From Streptomyces laurentii (GTDB lineage Bacteria; Actinomycetota; Actinomycetes; Streptomycetales; Streptomycetaceae), in the NCBI GenBank assembly GCA_002355495.1, contig AP017424.1, positions 7,939,501 to 8,003,500 on the forward strand: a stretch of DNA of 64,000 nucleotides, read 5' to 3'. The notes under the pieces are model-generated. The model did no database searches. It was not told where the DNA came from and saw only the letters and a list, made by a program, of their open reading frames with translations. This document shows, one piece after another, positions 1-33,693 of this stretch (its first letter is position 1; each line of letters opens with the position of its first letter). A program made the position numbers and the translations under genes.

Positions 1-1
1 A

Positions 2-22973
<22,972 letters not shown>

Positions 22974-22974
<1 letters not shown>

Positions 22975-24218
22975 TGACCCGGGAGTTGTACGCACTGGGG
23001 GAGACACCGCCCCTGGGCGAGGTGCCCCGTCTCATGCACGCCGGCGTGATCCGGCGCGAGCGGTACGGCCCGCCCGAGCAGTCGATCCAGGTCGAGGCGG
23101 TGGACGTGCCGCCGGTCGGCCGCGGGCAGGTCCTCATCTGGGTGATGGCCGCCGGGATCAACTACAACGGCGTCTGGGCCGGGCTCGGCACCCCCGCCGA
23201 TGTCATCGCCGACCGTCAACGGGCCGGCGACCCGCTCGACTTCCACATCGCCGGATCCGAGGGCGCCGGAGTGGTCTGGGCCGTCGGCGAGGGGGTCACC
23301 CAGTTCACGGTCGGCGACCACGTCATCGTCGGCGGCGTCACCTGGGACGAGTCGGCTCCCGACATCCGCCTCGGCACCGACCCGACCGCCTCCCGCTCCC
23401 AGCGGGCCTGGGGCTACGAGTCGAACCACGGCTCCTTCGCGCAGTTCACCGTGGCCGACGAGTACCAGTGCCACAAGAAGCCCCCGCACCTCACCTGGGA
23501 GGAGGCCGGCTGCTTCCTCGGCGGCGGCTCCACCTCGTACCGCATGCTCATGGGCTGGCACCCGCACACGGTCCGGCCGGGCGATCCCGTCCTCGTCTGG
23601 GGCGGCGCCGGCGGTCTCGGCTCCATGGCGATACAGCTCGTGAAATACTTCGGGGGAATTCCGGTCGCCGTGGTGTCGGACGACGACAAATTCGACTACT
23701 GTAAGCGCCTGGGGGCGCGCGGCGTCATCAATCGGAATGAATTCGACCACTGGGGTCGGCTGCCCGATTCGAGCGACACCGTCGCCTACCGGGAATGGCT
23801 CTCGGGGGTCCGCTCCTTCGGCCGCGCCTTCTGGGACGCGCTCGGCGAGCGCAAAGACCCCGCCATCGTCCTGGAGCACCCCGGCCGGGCCACCCTGCCG
23901 ACCTCGGTCTACGTCTGCGACCGGGCCGGCATGGTCGTCACCTGCGCCGGCACCAGCGGCTACAACGGCGACATCGACCTGCGGTTCCTCTGGATGTTCC
24001 AGAAGCGGCTGCAGGGCTCGCACGCCGCGAACGTACGCCAGACCGCGGCGGTCATCGAGCTCGTCGCGGCCGGCCACATCGACCCCTGCCTCAGCCTCGC
24101 CCTGCCGTTCACCGAGATCGGCCGGGCGCACCAGATGGTCTACGAGAACAAGCAGCCGCCCGGCAATGTGGCGGTCCTCGTGAACGCGCCGGAACCCGGC
24201 CTCACGGATATGCGCTGA
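22974..24218 (+). CDS. ccr: Crotonyl-CoA carboxylase/reductase-like protein
   Basis: A 414-residue medium-chain reductase of the crotonyl-CoA carboxylase/reductase (Ccr) type. This family reduces 2-enoyl-CoA with NADPH and usually carboxylates it, giving alkylmalonyl-CoA such as ethylmalonyl-CoA. Visible family features are the N-terminal GINYNGVWAGLGTP region, WGYESNHGSFAQF in the substrate/CO2 region and the nucleotide-binding loop GGAGGLGSMA followed by SDDDKFDYCKRLGA. The ATG overlaps the NRPS stop (ATGA), so it is the last gene of the NRPS transcript. No polyketide synthase is visible here, so its product may feed an acyl starter or an unusual amino acid made outside the window; it might act only as a reductase. 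It is somewhat shorter than typical Ccr proteins (about 445 residues). Confidence 0.9.
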
Positions 24219-24234
24219 AATCTTTTCGAAAGAG

Positions 24235-24274
24235 GTTGCCACTCTTTCTCTGATTGGCTAGAAAGAGTGGCAAC
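24235..24274 (+). terminator. Perfect 15-bp hairpin after ccr
   Basis: GTTGCCACTCTTTCT (24235-24249) pairs perfectly with AGAAAGAGTGGCAAC (24260-24274) around a 10-nt loop. It begins 16 bp after the ccr stop and precedes mbtH. There is no U-tract, as is common in streptomycete terminators. It probably ends or attenuates the NRPS transcript. Confidence 0.8.
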
Positions 24275-24325
24275 GGAAACAAGAAGTCGCTGCATTCGCT
24301 TCGGGAAAAGGAAAAGGGAAAAGAA

Positions 24326-24535
24326 ATGACGAACCCGTTCGAGAACGCCGACGGCCGCTACCTCGTCCTCGTCAACGACGAGGGCCAGCACTCCCTGTGG
24401 CCGGACTTCGCCGAGGTCCCGGCCGGCTGGGAGGTCGCCTTCGGGGAGAGCGACCGCCAGGCCTGCCTCGACCACATCGAGGCCAACTGGACGGACATGC
24501 GCCCGAAGAGCCTCGTCCGCGCGATGGCGTCCTGA
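24326..24535 (+). CDS. mbtH: MbtH-like NRPS accessory protein
   Basis: A 69-residue MbtH-family protein, a small chaperone that binds NRPS adenylation domains and is often needed for their folding or activity. The signature is clear: NDEGQHSLWP, then PAGW, and LDHIEANWTDMRPKSL near the C terminus. The start is placed at ATG 24326 (MTNPFENADG), which matches the family start. An upstream in-frame ATG at 24254 would add 24 residues not seen in the family and lies inside the terminator hairpin. A purine-rich GGGAAAAG precedes the chosen start. It lies 4 bp before the phosphopantetheinyl transferase gene and probably serves the upstream NRPSs. Confidence 0.97.
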   Translation: MTNPFENADGRYLVLVNDEGQHSLWPDFAEVPAGWEVAFGESDRQACLDHIEANWTDMRPKSLVRAMAS

Positions 24536-24539
24536 CCCG

Positions 24540-25163
24540 GTGACCGGCCCCGACGCCGTCACGGTGCTCTGGGGCCCCGTCGCCTCCGGCGAACGGCGCG
24601 CGGCGCACACCACGCTGCTGCGCGCCGCCGCGGAGCTGACCGGCAGTCCGCTCCACCGGATCGGGCTCGCCCACGACCCCGGCGGCCGCCCCCGGCTCAC
24701 CGGATCCGCCGCCCGGCTCCACGTGAGCGTGAGCCACAGCCCGGGAGCCCGGGCCGTGGCGCTCGCCCGGACCCCGGTCGGCGTCGACATCGAGACCGTA
24801 CGGCCCGTGCCCGCCCTCGCGCTGGCCCGGCGCTGGCTCGCCCCCGCCGACGCCGACTGGGTCGGCCGCCTCCCCGCGCCGGACCGGGTCCCCGCCTTCT
24901 ACTGGCTCTGGACCCAGAAGGAGGCCGTCGGCAAGGCCCGCGGCCACGGACTCGCCCACGGCGGACTCACCCAGCCGCTGGCCCACCCCCCGCACTGGCC
25001 CCCGCCCCCCGCCGCGGGCGGGACGCCCGCCCTGCGGGCCCTGCCCGGCGGGACCGGGGCCGCCTGCACGGTCCTGCCGACCGGCGCCGGCCCGCACGTC
25101 CTCGCGGTCGCCGGCCTCGGCGGCCCGGGCACGCCGGTCGACCTGCGCCGCTGCGACGCATGA
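24540..25163 (+). CDS. 4'-phosphopantetheinyl transferase (Sfp type)
   Basis: A 207-residue enzyme that moves the phosphopantetheine arm of CoA onto the serine of carrier domains, converting the NRPS T domains to holo form. The two Sfp-type motifs are present: VGVDIE (Mg-binding) at about residue 80 and FYWLWTQKEAVGKARGHGL (WxxKEA) at about 120-138. The start is GTG 24540, 4 bp after the mbtH stop. The C-terminal third is Pro/Gly-rich and weakly conserved. Placed between mbtH and the exporter, it is most likely dedicated to this cluster, although such enzymes are usually promiscuous. Confidence 0.95.
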   Translation: MTGPDAVTVLWGPVASGERRAAHTTLLRAAAELTGSPLHRIGLAHDPGGRPRLTGSAARLHVSVSHSPGARAVALARTPVGVDIETVRPVPALALARRWLAPADADWVGRLPAPDRVPAFYWLWTQKEAVGKARGHGLAHGGLTQPLAHPPHWPPPPAAGGTPALRALPGGTGAACTVLPTGAGPHVLAVAGLGGPGTPVDLRRCDA

Positions 25164-25213
25164 CCCCCCACCGCACCCCACCCACCACCACCTTCACGAG
25201 AGGAGGCCCCGGG

Positions 25214-28200
25214 ATGGCCCACCCCACCGACGACACCGGCCGGGGTTCCTGGACCGGGCGGCTGACCCGCCGCTGTCTGCGGCACCGGCGCAGCGTGCTC
25301 GTGGCGGTCCTCGCCGCGCTCCTCGGGACCGCGACCAGCGCCCTCGTCCCCCTCGTCACGATGGTGATCGTCGACGACGTCGTCCTGCGCCCCGCCCGCT
25401 CCGCCGCGTGGTGGACCGGAGCGCTGCTCGCCGTCGCCGCGCTCGGCTACCTCGCCGCGTACCTGCGCCGCCTGTACGCCGGGCGGCTCGCCGCCGACGT
25501 CCAGCACGACCTGCGGGTCGACCTGTTCCGCTCGCTCTCCCGTCTGGACGGCGTACGGCGCGACGAACTGAGCACCGGCCAGCTTTTGGGCCGGGCCTCC
25601 GGAGACCTCAACATGGTCTTCGGACTGGTCTCCACCCTGCCCACCGCGATCTCCAGCGCGGCCCTGCTGGTGGTCTCCCTGGTCCTCATCGCCACACTGT
25701 CCCCGCTGCTCGCCCTGGTCGCGCTCGCCCTGGTCCCCGCCCTGTGGTTCATCGGCCGGCGCAGCCGCACCTGGCTCTACCCCGCGACCTGGTACGCCCA
25801 GAACCAGGCCGCCGCCGTCGCCGGAGTAGTCGCCAGCTCCACCGCCGGCATCCGCGTCGTCAAGGGATTCGGCCAGGAACAGCGGGAGACGGACCGGCTG
25901 GCCCATGCCGCCCGGCGGCTCTTCGCCGGCCGGATGCGCGCCGTGCGGCTCAACGCCCGCTACGGGCCCGCCCTCCAGTGCGTGCCCTCCCTCGGACAGG
26001 TCGGCGCCCTCGCGGTCGGCGGCTGGCTGGCGGCCCGGGGCGAACTCAGCCTCGGCGCACTCCTCGCCTTCTCCTCCTACCTCGCCCAGCTCGTCGGCCC
26101 CGTCAAGACCCTCGCCGCCCTGCTCACCATGGGCCAGCAGGCCGGCGCCGGGATCGGGCGGGTCCTCGAAGTGATCGACACCCGCCCACTGCTGACCGAG
26201 GGCGCGGGCCGGCTGCCCGAAGAGGGCCCCCTCGGCGTCGAGTTCGACCGTGTCACCTTCGCCTACGGCCCCGGCCGGCCCGTCCTCACCGACCTCTCCC
26301 TGCGCGTCGAACCCGGCGAGACCCTGGCCCTCGTCGGCGCCCCTGGATCGGGCAAGTCCACCCTCGCCCTGCTGCTCTCCCGGTTCCACGACGTCGCCGA
26401 GGGCGCGGTACGGATCGGCGGCGCCGATGTCCGCGACCTGACCTTCGACTCCCTGCGCGGCGCGGTCGCCGGCGTCCCCGAGGACACGGCCCTGCTCACC
26501 GGGACCGTCCGCGAAGCCGTCGCCTACGGCCGGCCCGACGCCACCGACGCGGAGATCCACGCCGCGGCCCGAACCGCCCAGGCGCACGCCTTCGTCACCG
26601 CCCTGCCCGACGGCTACGCCACGACGCTCGGCGAACGCGGCGCGCTGTCCGGCGGCCAGCGCCAGCGCCTCGCCCTCGCACGGGCCCTCGCCGCCGCCCC
26701 CCGCGTCCTCGTCCTCGACGACGCCACCTCCGCCGTCGACGCCCGCGTCGAGCAGCGCATCCACGACGCGCTGCGCGCCCAGGCCGAGGGCCGTACCACC
26801 CTGATCGTCGCCCGCCGCCGCTCGACCCTCGCGCTCGCCGACCGGATCGCCGTCCTCGACCACGGCCGGATCGTCGACCTCGGCACCCACCGCGAACTCA
26901 CCGCCCGCTGCCCGCTCTACCGCACGATCCTCCAGCACGACCCCGCCACGCCTCCGGCCGAGACGGCCGCCGCCGTGCCCGCGGCCCCCGCGGGGGACCG
27001 GAACCGCCTTGCCCCGAACGCCCCGAAAGCCCTGAAGCCGGCCCCCGCCCCGTCCTCCGCCGCCGCGCGCATGCAGGCCCGGGTCGCGGCGCTGCCGCCG
27101 GCCCTCGACCTCCCCGGCGTCGACGAGACCGAGGCCGCCCGCGACCCCGGGGCCGACGGCACCGGCGAGTTCGGACTGCGCCACCTGCTGCGCGGATACC
27201 GCCTGCCGCTCGCCCTCGGCCTCGCCCTGGTCGTCGCCGACGCGCTCGCCGGACTCACCCTGCCCTTCGTGCTGCGGCAGGGCATCGAGGGCGGCGCCCA
27301 CCGCCTCGCCCTCACCGCCGTCGCCACCGCCTCCCTCGCCGCACTGGCGCTCGTCCTCGCCCAGTACGCCGTCCAGCGGGCCGCGGTCCGGGTCACCGGA
27401 CGCACGGGGGAGCGGCTGCTGTACGGCCTGCGGATCCGGGTCTTCGCCCACCTGCACCGCCTGGGGCTCGACCACTTCGAGAACGAGGCGTCCGGCCGCA
27501 CCCTCACCCGGATGACCACCGACGTCGACTCGCTCTCCTCCTTCCTCCAGACCGGCCTGCTCAGCGTCCTCGTCAGCGTCCTCACCCTGTTCGGCGTGCT
27601 CGTCGCGCTCGGCGCCGCCGACGCCGGGATGCTGCTTGTCGTCCTCGTCGTCCTCCCGCCGATCGCCCTCGCCACCGTCGTCTTCCGCCGGGCCTCCACC
27701 CGCAGCTACGCGGACGCCCGGGAACGGCTCGCCGCCGTCAACGGCGCGCTCCAGGAAGGCGCGGCCGGCATGCGCACCGTGCAGGCGTTCCGCCGCGAGG
27801 AGTCCGTCGTCACCGCCTTCGCCCGGCACAGCGACGCCTACCGGCGCGCCCGGGTCCGCGGCCAGCTCCTGTCCGCCCGCTACTTCCCGTTCATCCAGCT
27901 CCTGGCCGCCTGCGTCACCGCCGCGGTCCTCGCCGTCGGCGCGCACCGGGTGGCCGCGGGCACTCTGACGGTCGGCGCCCTCGTCGCGTACCTCCTCTAC
28001 CTGGACCTGTTCTTCGTCCCGGTACAGCAGCTCTCCCAGCTCTTCGACGGCTACCAGCAGGCACGGGTGTCCCTGCTGCGGATCAGGGACCTGCTCCGGC
28101 TGCGCAGCACCACCCCGAACGCCGCCGACGCGCGCACCGTCCGCTCCCTGCGCGGCGAACTCGTCTTCGACGACGTCGACTTCCACTACCAGGACGGCCG

Positions 28201-28945
28201 CCCGGCGCTGAGCGGGATCCGGCTGCGCATCCCGCGGGGACAGACGGTCGCCTTCGTCGGCACGACCGGCGCCGGCAAGTCGACCCTCGTCAAGCTCGCC
28301 GCCCGGTTCCACGACCCGACCCGCGGGGCCGTCCGGATCGACGGGACCGACCTGCGCGACCTGGACCTCACCGGCTACCGGAAACGGCTCGGCGTCGTCC
28401 CCCAGGAGCCGTACCTCTTCGCCGGAACCGTCCGCGAGGCCATCGCCTACGGCCGGCCGGACGCCACCGACGCCGAGATCGCCGACGCGGCCCGCCGGGT
28501 CGGCGCCCACGACACCCTCAGCTCCCTCGACCGCGGCTACGACCACCACGTGACCGAAGGCGGACACAACCTCTCCGCCGGACAGCGGCAACTGATCTCG
28601 CTGGCCCGCGCCGAACTGGTCCGCCCCGACGTCCTCCTGCTCGACGAGGCCACCGCGTCCCTCGACCTCGCCACCGAGGCCCTGGTCAACCGGGCGACCG
28701 AACGCCTCGTCCGCGACCGTACCGCCCTGATCGTCGCCCACCGCCTCGGCGTCGCCTCCCGCGCCGACCGGATCGTCGTCGTCGACGACGGCCGGATCCG
28801 GGAGGACGGCGCCCACGACGAACTCCTCGCCCTGGACGGGATCTACGCCGCACTGTGGCGCGCCTCGCAGGGGCGCCCGCCCGCGGCCCCCGCCCCGCGG
28901 CCCACCACCCTCACCCACGACTCCTACGAACGGAGCGCTTCATGA
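25214..28945 (+). CDS. Single-chain ABC exporter with two TMD-NBD halves
   Basis: A 1243-residue exporter in which two half-transporters (membrane domain plus ATPase) are fused; such halves are more often separate proteins. ATG 25214 is chosen over an in-frame ATG at 25160 because of AGGAGG 7 bp upstream. First ATPase: Walker A GAPGSGKST (about 375), LSGGQRQRL (about 478). Its Q-loop reads VPEDTALL (Gln missing), Walker B ends LDDATSAVD (Asp instead of catalytic Glu) and the H-loop is VARRRS (His missing). The second ATPase is canonical: GTTGAGKST (about 1016), PQEPYLF, LSAGQRQ, LLLDEATASLD and VAHRLG. A Pro/Ala-rich linker (about 580-640) joins the halves. It probably exports the NRPS product and may give self-resistance. 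Its stop overlaps the ispH start by 4 bp. Confidence 0.95.
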   Translation: MAHPTDDTGRGSWTGRLTRRCLRHRRSVLVAVLAALLGTATSALVPLVTMVIVDDVVLRPARSAAWWTGALLAVAALGYLAAYLRRLYAGRLAADVQHDLRVDLFRSLSRLDGVRRDELSTGQLLGRASGDLNMVFGLVSTLPTAISSAALLVVSLVLIATLSPLLALVALALVPALWFIGRRSRTWLYPATWYAQNQAAAVAGVVASSTAGIRVVKGFGQEQRETDRLAHAARRLFAGRMRAVRLNARYGPALQCVPSLGQVGALAVGGWLAARGELSLGALLAFSSYLAQLVGPVKTLAALLTMGQQAGAGIGRVLEVIDTRPLLTEGAGRLPEEGPLGVEFDRVTFAYGPGRPVLTDLSLRVEPGETLALVGAPGSGKSTLALLLSRFHDVAEGAVRIGGADVRDLTFDSLRGAVAGVPEDTALLTGTVREAVAYGRPDATDAEIHAAARTAQAHAFVTALPDGYATTLGERGALSGGQRQRLALARALAAAPRVLVLDDATSAVDARVEQRIHDALRAQAEGRTTLIVARRRSTLALADRIAVLDHGRIVDLGTHRELTARCPLYRTILQHDPATPPAETAAAVPAAPAGDRNRLAPNAPKALKPAPAPSSAAARMQARVAALPPALDLPGVDETEAARDPGADGTGEFGLRHLLRGYRLPLALGLALVVADALAGLTLPFVLRQGIEGGAHRLALTAVATASLAALALVLAQYAVQRAAVRVTGRTGERLLYGLRIRVFAHLHRLGLDHFENEASGRTLTRMTTDVDSLSSFLQTGLLSVLVSVLTLFGVLVALGAADAGMLLVVLVVLPPIALATVVFRRASTRSYADARERLAAVNGALQEGAAGMRTVQAFRREESVVTAFARHSDAYRRARVRGQLLSARYFPFIQLLAACVTAAVLAVGAHRVAAGTLTVGALVAYLLYLDLFFVPVQQLSQLFDGYQQARVSLLRIRDLLRLRSTTPNAADARTVRSLRGELVFDDVDFHYQDGRPALSGIRLRIPRGQTVAFVGTTGAGKSTLVKLAARFHDPTRGAVRIDGTDLRDLDLTGYRKRLGVVPQEPYLFAGTVREAIAYGRPDATDAEIADAARRVGAHDTLSSLDRGYDHHVTEGGHNLSAGQRQLISLARAELVRPDVLLLDEATASLDLATEALVNRATERLVRDRTALIVAHRLGVASRADRIVVVDDGRIREDGAHDELLALDGIYAALWRASQGRPPAAPAPRPTTLTHDSYERSAS

Positions 28946-29967
28946 GCGCCACCATGCAACCGGCCGGCCCGGACGCCCCGGCCGGCGACCGGCCCCCGCG
29001 CGTCGTCCTCGCCCAGCCGCGCGGCTTCTGCGCCGGGGTGCGCCGTGCCATCGGCATCGTGGAACGCGCCCTCGACCTCCACGGCGCCCCGGTGTACGTG
29101 CGCAAGGAGATCGTGCACAACCACCACGTCGTGGCCGAGCTGGAGAAGCGCGGTGCCCGGTTCGTCGACAGCGAGGAGGACGTGCCCGAAGGCGCCGTCT
29201 GCGTCTTCTCCGCCCACGGCGTCTCACCGGCCGTACGCGACGGCGCCGCCGGGCGCCGCCTCGAAGTCATCGACGCCACCTGCCCGCTGGTCTCCAAGGT
29301 CCACCAGGCGGCCGTCCGCTACGCCCGCGACGGCCGGACCATCCTGCTGGTCGGCCACGCCGACCACGAGGAGGTCGAGGGCGTTCGCGGCGAGGCCCCC
29401 GAACGCACCATCGTCGTCGAGAACGAGGACGACGTCGCCACGCTCGACCTGCCCGACGACGCGCCGGTGGCCTACCTGACCCAGACCACCCTGTCCTTCG
29501 ACGAGACCCGGCGGGTCGTCGACGCGCTGCGCGCCCGCTTCACCGACCTCGCCGGCCCCGCCGACGGCGACATCTGCTACGCCAGCCAGAACCGCCAGAA
29601 CGCCGTCAAGGCCCTCGCCCGCCGCAACGACCTCGTCCTGGTCGTCGGCTCCCGCAACTCCAGCAACTCGATCCGGATGGTCGAGGTCGCCCGGGAGCAC
29701 GGCAGCGCCGCGCACCTCGTCCCGGACGCCGGCCACCTCGACGAGTCCTGGCTCGCCGGGGCGTCGAGCATCGGCGTCAGCTCCGGCGCCAGCGCCCCGG
29801 AGATCCTCGTCCGCGGGCTCGTCGACCGGCTCGCCGCACTCGGCTGGCACGACGTCGAACTGGACGACGGCATCGCCGAGGACGTCGTCTTCTCCATGCC
29901 CGCCCGGCTGGCCGACCCGGTCACCGGCCGGGTCCCCCGGACCCCTCTGGCCGATGAGGCCCTGTGA
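28942..29967 (+). CDS. ispH: 4-hydroxy-3-methylbut-2-enyl diphosphate reductase
   Basis: IspH (LytB), 341 residues, the last MEP-pathway enzyme, which reduces HMBPP to IPP and DMAPP with a [4Fe-4S] cluster. The three cluster cysteines are in GFCAGVRRA, DATCPLVSK and DICYASQNRQ. The substrate-binding pieces HNHHVV, GHADHEEVEG, TQTTLS and GSRNSSNS are also present, so the enzyme looks complete. It starts at ATG 28942, overlapping the ABC exporter stop (ATGA), and is followed directly by dxs. Translational coupling to an exporter gene, not to housekeeping genes, suggests this is an extra copy belonging to the biosynthetic cluster. Confidence 0.97.
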   Translation: MSATMQPAGPDAPAGDRPPRVVLAQPRGFCAGVRRAIGIVERALDLHGAPVYVRKEIVHNHHVVAELEKRGARFVDSEEDVPEGAVCVFSAHGVSPAVRDGAAGRRLEVIDATCPLVSKVHQAAVRYARDGRTILLVGHADHEEVEGVRGEAPERTIVVENEDDVATLDLPDDAPVAYLTQTTLSFDETRRVVDALRARFTDLAGPADGDICYASQNRQNAVKALARRNDLVLVVGSRNSSNSIRMVEVAREHGSAAHLVPDAGHLDESWLAGASSIGVSSGASAPEILVRGLVDRLAALGWHDVELDDGIAEDVVFSMPARLADPVTGRVPRTPLADEAL

Positions 29968-29984
29968 CCAGAACAGGATCTGTC

Positions 29985-31805
29985 ATGACGTCGATCGCAT
30001 CGGTCCACGGCCCCGACGGCCTGCGCGCCCTCACCCTCCCGCAGACCGAGGAACTTGCCGCGGACATCCGGCGCCTCCTCGTCGAGGAGGTCACCCGCAC
30101 CGGCGGCCACCTCGGCCCCGGCCTCGGCGTCGTCGAACTCACCCTCGCCCTGCACCGGGTCTTCGAGTCCCCGCGCGATCAGATCCTGTGGGACACCGGG
30201 CACCAGACCTACCCCCACAAGATCATCACCGGCCGGGCGGCCGCCTTCGGCACCCTGCGCCAGCCCGGCGGACTCTCCGGCTACCCCTCCCGCGCCGAGT
30301 CCGCGCACGACCTCATCGAGAACTCCCACGCCTCGACGGTCCTGTCCTACGCCGACGGCCTCGCCAAGGCCCACCGGCTGACCGGCGCCACCGACCGCGC
30401 CGTCGTCGCCGTCATCGGCGACGGCGCCCTCACCGGCGGCATGGCCTGGGAGGCCCTGAACAACCTCGCCGACGGCGCCGACCGCCCGGTGGTCGTCGTC
30501 CTCAACGACAACACCCGCTCCTACGCCCCCACCGTCGGCGGCATCCCCGCCCACCTGGCGCGGCTGCGCACCGAGGACCGCTCCTCGCACTCCGTCTTCG
30601 AGAACCTCGGCCTCGCGTACGTCGGACCCGTCGACGGACACGACATCGCGGCCCTCGAAGAAGCCCTGCGCCACGCGGCCGGACTCGGCCGGCCCGTCGT
30701 CGTCCACTGCCTGACCGAGAAGGGCCGCGGCCACGCCCCCGCCGAACAGGACGAGGCCGACCGCTTCCACGCCGTACGCCCCCGCCCCGCCGCCCGGACC
30801 GCCCCGCGCCCCGCCCCGGAACCCGCCTGGACCGACGTGTTCGGCGAGGAGCTCGCCGCACTCGGCGACCGGCACCCCGAGGTGGTCGCCCTCACCGCGG
30901 CCATGCTCGCCCCCACCGGCCTCACCGCCTTCGCCGACCGCTTCCCCGACCGCACCTTCGACGTCGGCATCGCCGAGCAGCACGCCGTCACCTCCGCCGC
31001 CGGCCTCGCCCTCGGAGGACTGCACCCCGTCGTGGCGGTGTACGCGACCTTCCTCAACCGGGCCTTCGACCAGATGCTGCTCGACGTCGCCCTGCACCGC
31101 GCCCCGGTCACCTTCGTCCTCGACCGGGCCGGCGTCACCGGCGACGACGGCGCCTCGCACAACGGCATGTGGGACCTGACCCTGTTCCAGATGGTCCCCG
31201 GCCTGCGCGTGGCCGCCCCGCGTGACGCGGCCACCCTGCGCCGCGCCTTGCGCGAGGCCCTCGCGGTCCAGGACGGCCCCACCGCGCTGCGCTTCCCCAA
31301 GGGCTCCGCGGGCCCCGACATCCCCGCCGTCGCCACCCTCGACGGCATGGACGTCCTGCGCCGTCCGGGCTCCTACGCCCGGGACGTGCTCCTCGTCTCC
31401 GTCGGCGCGATGGCCGGGGTCTGCCTGGAGGCGGCCGACCGCATCGCGGAGCACGGCTTCGGCGTCACCGTCGTCGACCCGCGCTGGATCGCCCCCGTCC
31501 CCGACGCCCTGGTGGAGCTCGGCCTCGGCCACGCGCTGGTCGCCACCGTCGAGGACGGCGGCCGCAGCGGCGGCGCCGGGGCCGCGATCTCCCAGGCCCT
31601 CGCCGACGCCGGCGCCCGCACCCCGGTCCGTACCTTCGGGCTGCCCCAGCGCTTCCTGGACCACGGCCGCCGCGACGACATCCTCGCCGCCCACGGCCTG
31701 ACCGGCCGCCACATCGCCCGCGCCGTCGTCGAGGCCCTCGCCGGCCGCGACGACTCCGTCTCGATCGGCGACCTGGCCCCGCAGCCCGTCGGCGCCGACC
31801 AGTGA
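29985..31805 (+). CDS. dxs: 1-deoxy-D-xylulose-5-phosphate synthase
   Basis: Dxs, about 606 residues. It condenses pyruvate and glyceraldehyde 3-phosphate with thiamine diphosphate in the first, flux-controlling step of the MEP pathway. Evidence is DTGHQTYPHKIITGR near residue 70, the ThDP motif GDGALTGGMAWEALNN with NDN, and the transketolase central and C-terminal parts (VGIAEQHAVT, FDRAGVTGDDGASHNGMWD). I placed the start at ATG 29985, which has AGGA about 6 bp upstream. GTG 29964, overlapping the ispH stop as GTGA, is a real alternative and adds 7 residues. Lying between ispH and ispG, it completes an entry-plus-exit set of MEP enzymes. Confidence 0.96.
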   Translation: MTSIASVHGPDGLRALTLPQTEELAADIRRLLVEEVTRTGGHLGPGLGVVELTLALHRVFESPRDQILWDTGHQTYPHKIITGRAAAFGTLRQPGGLSGYPSRAESAHDLIENSHASTVLSYADGLAKAHRLTGATDRAVVAVIGDGALTGGMAWEALNNLADGADRPVVVVLNDNTRSYAPTVGGIPAHLARLRTEDRSSHSVFENLGLAYVGPVDGHDIAALEEALRHAAGLGRPVVVHCLTEKGRGHAPAEQDEADRFHAVRPRPAARTAPRPAPEPAWTDVFGEELAALGDRHPEVVALTAAMLAPTGLTAFADRFPDRTFDVGIAEQHAVTSAAGLALGGLHPVVAVYATFLNRAFDQMLLDVALHRAPVTFVLDRAGVTGDDGASHNGMWDLTLFQMVPGLRVAAPRDAATLRRALREALAVQDGPTALRFPKGSAGPDIPAVATLDGMDVLRRPGSYARDVLLVSVGAMAGVCLEAADRIAEHGFGVTVVDPRWIAPVPDALVELGLGHALVATVEDGGRSGGAGAAISQALADAGARTPVRTFGLPQRFLDHGRRDDILAAHGLTGRHIARAVVEALAGRDDSVSIGDLAPQPVGADQ

Positions 31806-31845
31806 ACCGCCCACCCCTCACCCGTACCAGAGCAGGAGACACCCC

Positions 31846-33003
<1,158 letters not shown>

Positions 33004-33096
33004 CGCCGTGCGCGGGGGCCGTCAGACCGGGCCCCGCGCGTCAGCGCCGAGGGCCCGGCGCGGGCGTTGCCCGGTGCCGCAAGGGTGGCCGAAGAC

Positions 33097-33135
33097 GCCC
33101 GTGCGCCCCGACGCGGGGCGTCGGGGCGCACGGGC
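33097..33135. terminator. 18-bp perfect hairpin between ispG and marR
   Basis: GCCCGTGCGCCCCGACGC (33097-33114) and its exact reverse complement (33118-33135) flank a 3-nt GGG loop. Lying between convergent ispG and marR, it should end transcription from both sides and marks the right edge of the NRPS operon. Confidence 0.85.
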
Positions 33136-33159
33136 GAGAAGGCATGAGGCCTGGGCGTG

Positions 33160-33627
33160 CTACGAGCGCACGAGGGGGGCGTCCACCGCCTCCACCGCCT
33201 CGACCAGGGAGGACAGCTCCGGATTCCGGGCGGCCTCGGCCAGGGCCTCCCGCAGGGCGGTGTCGTTGGTCGGCCGGGCCTCCTGGAGCAGCTCCAGGCC
33301 GGCGGCGGTGACATTGGTGTAGATGCCGCGGCGGTCCGTCGGGCACAGGTACCGGGACAGGAGCCCGCGGTCCTCCAGCCGGTTCACCAGCCGGGTCGTG
33401 GCGCTCTGGCTGAGGACGACCGCGTCGGCGACCTGCTTCATCTGCAGGTGCCCGCCCTCGCCGTCGTGCTGGCGGCTGAGCACGTCGAGCAACGAGTACT
33501 CCCGGACGCTCAGGTCGTGCCGGGACTGCAGGGCGCGCTCGATGTGCGCCTCGATCCGGCTGTGCAGCAGGGACAGGGCACCCCAGCCATTGGCGAGGGC
33601 GGTGAGCGCGGGGTCTGTGGCGGTCAT
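33160..33627 (-). CDS. MarR-family transcriptional regulator
   Basis: A 155-residue MarR-type winged-helix protein, a class of dimeric repressors often released by small aromatic or drug-like ligands. The recognition part is LQMKQVADAVVLSQSATTRLVNRLEDRGLLSR, followed by the wing YLCPTDRRGIYTNVTAAG. The start is MTATDPALT (ATG 33627), with GGAAGGAG about 10 bp upstream; a longer frame of 19 more codons is possible. It converges on ispG across the terminator. A palindrome about 70 bp upstream of its start (33694-33711) is a likely autoregulatory operator. It may control the NRPS exporter or precursor genes, but this is inferred only from position. Confidence 0.92.
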   Translation of the reverse strand: MTATDPALTALANGWGALSLLHSRIEAHIERALQSRHDLSVREYSLLDVLSRQHDGEGGHLQMKQVADAVVLSQSATTRLVNRLEDRGLLSRYLCPTDRRGIYTNVTAAGLELLQEARPTNDTALREALAEAARNPELSSLVEAVEAVDAPLVRS

Positions 33628-33693
33628 GGAGTCCGGGTCTCCTTCCGGGCGCCGAGGGCGCGACTGGCGTCCAGGGTAAGTCACGCGGCGAAA

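Noticed and set aside
24254..24325. 24-codon N-terminal extension of MbtH
   Set aside because: The upstream ATG lies inside the 15-bp terminator hairpin, and MbtH proteins start at the position corresponding to ATG 24326.
29577..31814. 745-codon - strand frame opposite dxs
   Set aside because: Antisense shadow with Gly/Glu/Val repetitive composition; dxs is well supported on the + strand.
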